This document shows, piece after piece, positions 6,835 to 12,040 of a stretch of 12,040 bases of DNA. A program made the translations under genes and the position numbers. This DNA comes from UBA8437 sp003445035 (GTDB lineage Bacteria > Planctomycetota > Planctomycetia > Planctomycetales > Planctomycetaceae). The stretch spans positions 1 through 12,040 of the forward strand of contig CALCHI010000582.1 in NCBI GenBank assembly GCA_937901285.1, given 5' to 3'. The notes below the pieces were generated by a model, which was given only the letters and a program-made list of their open reading frames with translations, made no database searches and had not been told where the DNA came from. Position 1 is the stretch's first letter. Every line of letters begins with the position of its first letter.

Positions 6835-7965
6835 TTGGGCAAGAAAAAGAGCAACCGCAAGCGGAAGGTCCGTGTGGCCCTGAAGAAGAACCGGGGCAAG
6901 CGGGCTCGACGGGGGAACTTGACCCAGCAGGCGCGTACGGATCCGGAGCGGATCGAGGATATCGCTGCCGGCGAACGGGTCTCGGGCAAGGGGGACACCT
7001 CCCGGTACCGCACCGTGATTGCCGCCGAGACCGAAGAGGGGGGCCTGCAGATCGATGTCGATCTGTCGACCTGCCACGCCGGACGGGTGCTCAGCGCGAT
7101 CGGACAGATGTCCCGCGTCCAACTCGACGATGGCCGCAAGCTGGAGTGCACCGTTCGCCAGGTCGTCCGCTCGCTGGCCCGTGACCAGCGGAACGCTGTC
7201 GTCACCGGTGATCGGGTCCTGGTCGGAGATGTCGATGCGGAGACGGGGGTGATCGAGCGTGTCGAGCCGCGTCACGGGGTGCTGTCTCGCAGCAGCCGGC
7301 ATCGTGCCCACGTGATCGTCTCCAACGTCGATCAACTCATGGTCGTCGTCCCCGCTGACGATCTCAAGCCTGTCCTGGTCGACAGGTTCCTGGTCAGTGC
7401 CGAGCAGGGGGAGATCGCGGCGGTTCTGTGTATCAACAAGATCGACCTGCTCGATCCGGTCGAGCTGGTCGGCTGGACGGGGCTTTACGCCCGGCTGGGC
7501 TACGAGGTGGTGTTGACCAGTGCCGAGACCGGGGCGGGGATTTCCCGATTGAGACAGCTCCTGGCCGATCGCGAGACGGTCTTTGCCGGACAAAGCGGTG
7601 TCGGAAAGTCGTCATTGCTCAACTCGATCCAGCCGGGGTTGAGGCTGTTGACCGGTGAAATCAGCTCATCCACCGGAAAGGGACGCCATGTCACCCGACG
7701 CACCGAGCTGATCGAACTCGACGGCGGAGGCTATGTCGTCGACACGCCCGGCATCCGCCAACTGGCTCTCTGGGACCTGATCCCCGAGGAGATCGAGGGG
7801 TTTTTCGTCGAGTTCCGGCCGTTTGTCGCCTTGTGCCACTTTCCCGACTGCTCGCACACCCATGAAGAGGGTTGCGCGGTGAAGCGGGCCGTGGAGACCG
7901 AGTTGATCCACGAGTCGCGTTATGCGAGCTACCTGAGAATCCACGCCGGGGAGGACCTGGTTTAG
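6835..7965 (+). CDS. rsgA: Ribosome small-subunit-dependent GTPase RsgA
   Basis: RsgA is a circularly permuted GTPase that binds the 30S subunit late in its assembly and helps check the decoding centre. The 376 residues contain a very basic N-terminus (1-27), an OB-fold at about 57-145, then the permuted GTPase with G4 NKID at 201-204 preceding G1 GQSGVGKSS at 252-260 and G3 DTPG at 303-306. The C-terminal zinc site has Cys334, Cys339, His341 and Cys347 with exactly the spacing known from E. coli RsgA. The start is a TTG at 6835, with GAGG eight bases before it. The nearest upstream in-frame ATG (6808) is followed by a stop. The long basic N-terminus suits rRNA binding. The gene has its own promoter, diverges from rnpB and converges on the hydrolase gene. 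Confidence 0.96.
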   Translation: MGKKKSNRKRKVRVALKKNRGKRARRGNLTQQARTDPERIEDIAAGERVSGKGDTSRYRTVIAAETEEGGLQIDVDLSTCHAGRVLSAIGQMSRVQLDDGRKLECTVRQVVRSLARDQRNAVVTGDRVLVGDVDAETGVIERVEPRHGVLSRSSRHRAHVIVSNVDQLMVVVPADDLKPVLVDRFLVSAEQGEIAAVLCINKIDLLDPVELVGWTGLYARLGYEVVLTSAETGAGISRLRQLLADRETVFAGQSGVGKSSLLNSIQPGLRLLTGEISSSTGKGRHVTRRTELIELDGGGYVVDTPGIRQLALWDLIPEEIEGFFVEFRPFVALCHFPDCSHTHEEGCAVKRAVETELIHESRYASYLRIHAGEDLV

Positions 7966-7980
7966 CGGCGGGCTACCGCT
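7964..7980. terminator. Short inverted repeat between convergent genes
   Basis: AGCGG (7964-7968) and CCGCT (7976-7980) form a 5-bp hairpin with a 7-base loop across the stop codons of rsgA and the hydrolase gene, which are only 7 bases apart. It is the only candidate bidirectional terminator here and is weak. Confidence 0.2.
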
Positions 7981-10321
7981 TCTTCGCCCAGTTCAGGTGC
8001 CGGTGCAGGAAGTCGAACGTCCCCTTGCCGTTGATCGTGTGCGGTCCGACGAAGACCTCCATCTCGGCCCGCTCGCCGATCCCGATCAGGTCGTAGTGTC
8101 GTTTCACCCTGGCGAACTCCCAGCCAACCCATTCGTCGGGTGCCACGCCGTCGTGGTGACCTCTCTCGACCATGAACGGTCGTGGCGTCATCAGGTTGGC
8201 CAGTTCCGCGTAATTGGCCACGTGCCCCATGTTCCACTCGAAGATCTCGTACTCGCCGGTGAACATGTAGCTGTAGCCGTCCTCGCTGCTGGCGTTCTTG
8301 ACGACCCATTCGTTGAAGTCAGCCGAGCAGATCGACAGCGCGTACTGCTTGACCATCGGCGGCACCCGCACGGCGGTCTTGCCACCGTAGGAGAGGCCGT
8401 AGAAGGCGATCCGCTTGGGGTCGACCTGCGGCAGGGTCGAGAGCCACTCGAGAGTCCGTTCGTGCTGGGGGATGATGTAACTGAACAGGGATCGTTTCAT
8501 CGGGTTGCTCTTGCGCTGGAGCGTGCGGAACCGGTCGCCGCCGCGGTAGGGATTCTGGGGGGCGTAGGTGATGAATCCTCGTTCGGCAAGCCGTGACGCG
8601 AACGCCTTGTAGGGGCCATACCCGGAGGTCCCCTTGCCGCTGATCGTGTCCATCGGGACTCCTTCCAGCCCGTGCTGGCAGACGACCACCGGCCGTTTCT
8701 CACCCGGCTTGATGTCCTTGGGCATCAACAGGATTCCCCCGGCGATCACGTCGGGGTAGACATCGATGGTGGTTTCCCAGCCGCGGTAGGCCGGCGTGTC
8801 GAGCACCTGCCGGGTGCGGACGTTGAGGGGCACCGTCGGCTTTGGCAATCGCCCGATCAACTCGTCGTAGACCATGTCGCGGTACGTCTCGACGCTGTCG
8901 GCCCAGGTCTTGAGGTTTGTGCGATTGGCCCCTCTCCAGAGCTTGTCCCGCAGTTTGGCACAGCGTCGGAGCAGGGTCTGTGTGAAGGCGACCAGTTCGC
9001 CGACCTGCTGCCCCTGCCGGCGTCGGGCATCGGGCAGGGGGCCGTCGGTGGTCGGTTTCGGGCCCGAGGGGGCCAACTGGCCGGGCCGTCCGAGCCCCTT
9101 GAGGAAGGCACCGAGTGCCGTGGGCGTGCCGGCCGATCCGTCGCCCTCACCCGAGGCGACCAGGGTCGCGCGGTCGGCAATCTTCAGACGGGCGTAGATC
9201 GCCGCGGCGCGGTCGAACTCGGCGCGGACCTGACCCAGCGTGCAGTTCTCGATTCCTCCAGGTGCCGCTCCTCCGCTGCGGCCCTTGCCGGGCGCCGGGG
9301 GGCCGGAAACCTGGGGAGCCCGGCAGGCTTCGATCACCAGCGTTCGCGGAGCGATCAGTCCGGCCAGTTCGGCATCTCCGAACTCGGTCAACTGGCTCCA
9401 GACGTTGCGGTAGATCGGTTCGCGCCACACCTCGTTCCTCTGGTCAAAGTACCCGCTGATCATCGTGGCGGCGATTCGCGTGTCGACGGCGGCCGAGTGC
9501 AAGGCCAGCAGGCCGCCTTCTCCGATGCCAATCACTCCCAGCGGCAGCGACGTCTTCCCGATCGGCCCCAGGGCATCGATGGCCGCCTGCACTTTCTGGA
9601 CCTCGTAACCGATCACGTGTCGACCCAGTTCGAAGGCCATCCGGTGGATGAACTCACGGTGCGGCTGGTTGGTGTAGCGGACACGCGGGTCGCCGGAGAA
9701 CTCGGAATCGCGGCTGATCAGCGTCGGCACGATCACCCGGCAGCCGTTTTCGACCAGTCGCCTGGCCAGCTGTTCCTGCGGAGCCACGCCCGCCGACAGC
9801 CCGGCAAACTGCTCGGGTGTCCAGTCGGCATCGGGCAGGGCAATCACGTTGGCCACCGGTGGGGTCGAGGGGACCAGCACCAGCCCCCGGGCGGTGACGC
9901 CGTCGAGCACGTCCCAGCGGGCCAGGTGAGCCGACCAGCTCTTGGTGCCGCCCACGCGGGAGGGACGTTTGAGAGTGGCGATCAGGTGGATTTGCGGGGA
10001 GTCGGTGCGGGGATCGACGGCTCCGATGATCGTCCGGAACCGAGACCGGTTGCCCGCGACGCTCTTGGCGTAAGCCTGATGATCCGAGAAGTCCGGTTTC
10101 CATTTTTCCGGGCGTTCGGCAGCTGAACCGGCCAGCGCTCGAAGTGCGAATCGGTCGATTCCCGCGACCATCACCACGTCCAGCGGCTTGGTGAGAGTCA
10201 GGGGTTTGGTGCCCGGGAACGGATTGGCGTTCTGGGCGGGAAGTCGCGAGGCGATCGCCAACAACGCTGCGGCCGAAAGGGACAACAGGATGGTGCGATA
10301 ACAACGGGATCGATCGGTCAT
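7973..10321 (-). CDS. Secreted tandem alpha/beta-hydrolase; N-terminal domain lacks the nucleophile
   Basis: The 782-residue protein has a Sec signal peptide (hydrophobic stretch at about 11-24, likely cleavage near residues 29-32) and two alpha/beta-hydrolase domains. In the first (about 140-395) the nucleophile elbow reads GIGEGG at 265-270, so Glu268 stands where Ser is expected and the domain is probably not a normal esterase. The second (about 515-782) has GLSYGG with nucleophile Ser644, a likely acid Asp724 in GHHDGV, and His761 in GPHTING, so it looks active. It resembles acetylxylan-esterase or dienelactone-hydrolase type families; the substrate is unknown. A Gly/Pro-rich linker and helical segment at about 395-495 join the domains. 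The ATG at 10321 follows a GAGAG element by eight bases and starts the signal peptide; an upstream in-frame start at 10438 was rejected. It diverges from the DUF3500 gene. Confidence 0.88.
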   Translation of the reverse strand: MTDRSRCYRTILLSLSAAALLAIASRLPAQNANPFPGTKPLTLTKPLDVVMVAGIDRFALRALAGSAAERPEKWKPDFSDHQAYAKSVAGNRSRFRTIIGAVDPRTDSPQIHLIATLKRPSRVGGTKSWSAHLARWDVLDGVTARGLVLVPSTPPVANVIALPDADWTPEQFAGLSAGVAPQEQLARRLVENGCRVIVPTLISRDSEFSGDPRVRYTNQPHREFIHRMAFELGRHVIGYEVQKVQAAIDALGPIGKTSLPLGVIGIGEGGLLALHSAAVDTRIAATMISGYFDQRNEVWREPIYRNVWSQLTEFGDAELAGLIAPRTLVIEACRAPQVSGPPAPGKGRSGGAAPGGIENCTLGQVRAEFDRAAAIYARLKIADRATLVASGEGDGSAGTPTALGAFLKGLGRPGQLAPSGPKPTTDGPLPDARRRQGQQVGELVAFTQTLLRRCAKLRDKLWRGANRTNLKTWADSVETYRDMVYDELIGRLPKPTVPLNVRTRQVLDTPAYRGWETTIDVYPDVIAGGILLMPKDIKPGEKRPVVVCQHGLEGVPMDTISGKGTSGYGPYKAFASRLAERGFITYAPQNPYRGGDRFRTLQRKSNPMKRSLFSYIIPQHERTLEWLSTLPQVDPKRIAFYGLSYGGKTAVRVPPMVKQYALSICSADFNEWVVKNASSEDGYSYMFTGEYEIFEWNMGHVANYAELANLMTPRPFMVERGHHDGVAPDEWVGWEFARVKRHYDLIGIGERAEMEVFVGPHTINGKGTFDFLHRHLNWAKKR

Positions 10322-10505
10322 CGGTGGAACTCTCTCGGGAATATGTCTCGGGCCGTACTCTAACCACTCCCGCACCGTGGATGCCACGCGCGACGTTTCG
10401 CCGCCAATCCCTTTGTTGTTGCCCGCTGGGAATGACACCGGTAGTCTGTCCGGTGTCTACATCTTCCAGAGTGAACACCCAACCCAGTTTCCAGGGGACC
10501 TGACG
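10322..10505. promoter_or_regulatory. Divergent intergenic region, hydrolase and DUF3500 genes
   Basis: This 184-base region must drive transcription both ways. A plus-strand promoter candidate for the DUF3500 gene is TTGCCC (10419-10424), 17 bases, TAGTCT (10442-10447). No good minus-strand promoter pair could be assigned to the hydrolase. The AGGGGA ribosome binding site of the DUF3500 gene lies at 10493-10498. Confidence 0.45.
10434..10457. promoter_or_regulatory. Perfect inverted repeat over a -10 element, putative operator
   Basis: Arms GACACCGG (10434-10441) and CCGGTGTC (10450-10457) are perfect 8-bp inverted repeats with an 8-base centre. The centre contains the candidate -10 hexamer TAGTCT, and the right arm covers the expected transcription start. 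The symmetry and placement suit a dimeric repressor site. An RNA hairpin is less likely because the left arm would lie upstream of the start. Confidence 0.45.
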
Positions 10506-11486
10506 ATGGCACACGAACACACGCACAATTGCTCGGATTGCAGTGAACTGTCGCGACGCGACTTCGTCCGCACCATTGGTGGTGCCGCGCTGGCTGTCGG
10601 TGCCGGCTCGCTGACCAGCTCGGCGGTAGCAGCTCCGACGGCCAAAAGTGCCGCCGAGACCACCGCGGCGAAGCTCTACGGATCGCTCTCCGATGCTCAG
10701 AAGAAGATGGTCGCCTTCGGGTTCGATCATCCGCTCCGCAAGAAGATCAGCGCCAACTGGGCCATCACCAAGCCGACGATTGGCGACGATTTCTTCACCG
10801 CCGAGCAGCGGGTCCTGATCGACAAGGTCGTCCGCGGCATGATGAGCGAAGATGGCTACGACCGCGTAATGCAGCAGATGGAAGACGACAACGGCGGCTT
10901 CAAGGAGTACCACATCGCGTTGTTCGGTCAGCCGGGCAAGGGCGGGTTCGAGTTCGAGCTGACCGGTCGGCACCTGACGCTGCGGGCCGACGGCAACAGC
11001 GTCGAGGGAGCGGCCTTCGGTGGACCGATTGTCTACGGACACGGTCTCTCCAACCCCAAGAAGCAACTCTACTACTACCAGACGCAGGCGGCCGACAAGG
11101 TGTTCAAGTCGCTCGATGCCAAGCAGGCCAAGGCGGCCAGCGTCGGCAAGGAGCCGAAGGAAACCGCCGTGCTGCTCAAGGGCAAGAAGGGCAGCTTCCA
11201 GGGGATCAAGGTCAGCGAATTGTCCAAGGACCAGCAGCAACTGGTGCTGGCGACGATCAAGACCGTGCTCAACCCCTACCGCAAGGAAGACATCCAGGAA
11301 GCCATGAAAGTGCTCGAGGCCGGTGGTGGTCTCAAGACGCTCAACATGGCCTTCTACACCGCCGCGGACCTGGACAACGACAAGGTCTGGGACGTGTGGC
11401 GGCTGGAAGGCCCGACCTGGGTCTCCTACTTCCGCGGTGCCCCGCACGTGCACGCCTACATCAACGTCGGACTCAAGAACGTCTGA
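10506..11486 (+). CDS. Tat-exported DUF3500-family protein
   Basis: The 326-residue protein begins with a twin-arginine signal, SRRDFV at 16-21, then a hydrophobic stretch GGAALAVGAGSL and a cleavage-like AVAA near 40-43, so it is probably exported folded. The rest resembles the uncharacterised DUF3500 family. Features include FEFELTGRHLTLRADG at 148-163, a Gly/Pro/His-rich FGGPIVYGHG at 171-180, and a C-terminal PHVHAYINVGL at about 313-323 with conserved-looking histidines (His156, His179, His314, His316). Function is not established; clustered histidines allow a metal-binding guess only. Before the Arg pair there is an unusual His/Cys-rich stretch, HEHTHNCSDC at 3-12. The ATG at 10506 follows AGGGGA by seven bases and gives the Tat signal; a longer in-frame start at 10377 was rejected. 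A strong hairpin follows the gene. Confidence 0.85.
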   Translation: MAHEHTHNCSDCSELSRRDFVRTIGGAALAVGAGSLTSSAVAAPTAKSAAETTAAKLYGSLSDAQKKMVAFGFDHPLRKKISANWAITKPTIGDDFFTAEQRVLIDKVVRGMMSEDGYDRVMQQMEDDNGGFKEYHIALFGQPGKGGFEFELTGRHLTLRADGNSVEGAAFGGPIVYGHGLSNPKKQLYYYQTQAADKVFKSLDAKQAKAASVGKEPKETAVLLKGKKGSFQGIKVSELSKDQQQLVLATIKTVLNPYRKEDIQEAMKVLEAGGGLKTLNMAFYTAADLDNDKVWDVWRLEGPTWVSYFRGAPHVHAYINVGLKNV

Positions 11487-11513
11487 GTCCGAACCGAAAA
11501 AGGCGTCCCGTTC

Positions 11514-11549
11514 ACGACACCCGGTCCTGCTTGCAGGGCCGGGTGTCGT
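11514..11549 (+). terminator. Strong 17-bp stem-loop after the DUF3500 gene
   Basis: Arms 11514-11530 and 11533-11549 pair over 17 positions, with a single G-U wobble and a two-base turn, beginning 27 bases after the stop codon. The stem is GC-rich, but no run of T follows. It is probably a terminator or a stabilising 3' hairpin. The downstream phosphatase gene starts 42 bases later. Confidence 0.7.
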
Positions 11550-11591
11550 CGTCTGAGGAAATCACTTTCGACCGATCCGGACACGCCACTC

Positions 11592-12040
11592 ATGTCGCAT
11601 TCTCTCCGTATCCTGCTGATGGCTCTCGCGTGGTTATGCCTTGCCGGTTCGACCCCGGCTGCAGATGTTCACCTGGGGATGGGTTTCCGCGTGGGCGAAG
11701 TGACCCACACCGGGGCGATCGTCTGGACCCGCGTCACCGCCGTGCCTGAACGGAACCGGACGGGTCACCGCGAACCGAAGAAACGGACACCCCGGGTCAG
11801 GAAGTATGTTCGTTCACCGGTGCCCCTGGGGAGTCGGCAGGGCGAGATCGCCGGAGCGGTCGGAGAGGTGCGATTGCACTGGAAACCTGCTGGTGACCGG
11901 TCCGGTGGAAAAACGACCGACTGGGTGGCGGTCGTGCCCGAACACGACTACGTCCACCAGTTCACGATCGACGGGCTGAAGCCCGCTGTAAGTTACCAGG
12001 TGACCGTCGAGGCCCGGGAGACGTCCGAGGCACGTGTTTC
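11592..12040 (+). CDS. PhoD-like alkaline phosphatase, N-terminal part (truncated by window)
   Basis: The 149 visible residues start with a Sec signal peptide (MSHSLRILLMALAWLCLAG, likely cleaved after STPAA), followed by MGFRVGEVTHTGAIVWTRVTA at about 30-50. This is the characteristic opening of the N-terminal beta-sandwich of PhoD-type phosphodiesterases and phosphatases. Segments near 118-145 (VAVVPEHDYVHQFTIDGLKPAVSYQVTVEAR) fit the end of that fibronectin-like domain. A basic stretch at about 52-75 lies between its strands. The metallophosphatase domain with its metal ligands would be beyond the window, so activity cannot be judged. No stop codon is reached. The ATG at 11592 lacks a good Shine-Dalgarno sequence but gives the signal peptide; an internal ATG at 11619 would shorten the n-region. 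It may need its own promoter, because the preceding hairpin should reduce read-through. Confidence 0.82.
   Translation, partial: MSHSLRILLMALAWLCLAGSTPAADVHLGMGFRVGEVTHTGAIVWTRVTAVPERNRTGHREPKKRTPRVRKYVRSPVPLGSRQGEIAGAVGEVRLHWKPAGDRSGGKTTDWVAVVPEHDYVHQFTIDGLKPAVSYQVTVEARETSEARV

Noticed and set aside
8672..10126. 484-codon plus-strand open frame opposite the hydrolase gene
   Set aside because: The opposite strand encodes a protein with a signal peptide and two hydrolase elbows. This frame has no domain, no ribosome binding site and low-complexity Gly/Arg/Asp composition.
9654..11453. 599-codon minus-strand open frame across the DUF3500 gene and the start of the hydrolase gene
   Set aside because: It is antisense to the DUF3500 gene (clear Tat signal and ribosome binding site) and runs out of frame into the hydrolase gene. 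Its translation resembles no family and is the usual by-product of GC-rich codon use.

Overview
The window is GC-rich (about 60%) chromosomal DNA. It most likely comes from a Planctomycetota bacterium, probably a Planctomycetaceae-like lineage. This is an inference from protein character: an RNase E/G with its disordered arm at the N-terminus, a ribosomal protein L21 with a long acidic tail, an RsgA with a very basic N-terminus, a small lipoprotein, a secreted tandem alpha/beta-hydrolase, a Tat-exported DUF3500 protein and a PhoD-type phosphatase. No mobile element, CRISPR array, tRNA or rRNA was found. I did not recognise an undescribed multi-gene system. The region is mainly housekeeping, with several unusual local details.

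Layout. Bases 1-5575 are read on the minus strand, in the transcription order ptsN (EIIA), ptsH (HPr), ptsI (EI), rne (RNase E/G), rplU (L21, cut by the window edge). Bases 5921-6154 hold a minus-strand small lipoprotein gene. Bases 6279-6689 hold rnpB, the class A RNase P RNA, also on the minus strand. The plus-strand gene rsgA (6835-7965) diverges from rnpB. It converges, with only 7 bases between, on a minus-strand gene for a secreted hydrolase with two alpha/beta-hydrolase domains (7973-10321). From a divergent 184-base intergenic region, a Tat-exported DUF3500 gene runs on the plus strand (10506-11486). A strong hairpin follows, then the start of a PhoD-like phosphatase gene that leaves the window.

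How the genes fit together. Three PTS phosphotransfer proteins (EI, HPr and a nitrogen-type EIIA) lie together with no sugar permease in view, which suggests a regulatory PTS. The cluster sits directly upstream of the RNA-decay gene rne and of rplU. rnpB and rsgA add tRNA processing and 30S maturation, so the left two thirds is largely an RNA and translation neighbourhood. The right third encodes exported hydrolytic or unknown-function proteins.

Regulation. Clear sigma70-type promoters are visible for rnpB (TTGACC-16-TACAAT), ptsN (TTGACG-16-TACAAT) and rsgA (TTGACC-17-TAGATT). A probable internal promoter for rplU overlaps the 3' end of rne. The ptsN transcript has a long leader with nested inverted repeats. 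The candidate promoter of the DUF3500 gene carries a perfect 8-bp inverted repeat over its -10 element. HPr lacks the usual arginine next to its phosphorylated histidine.
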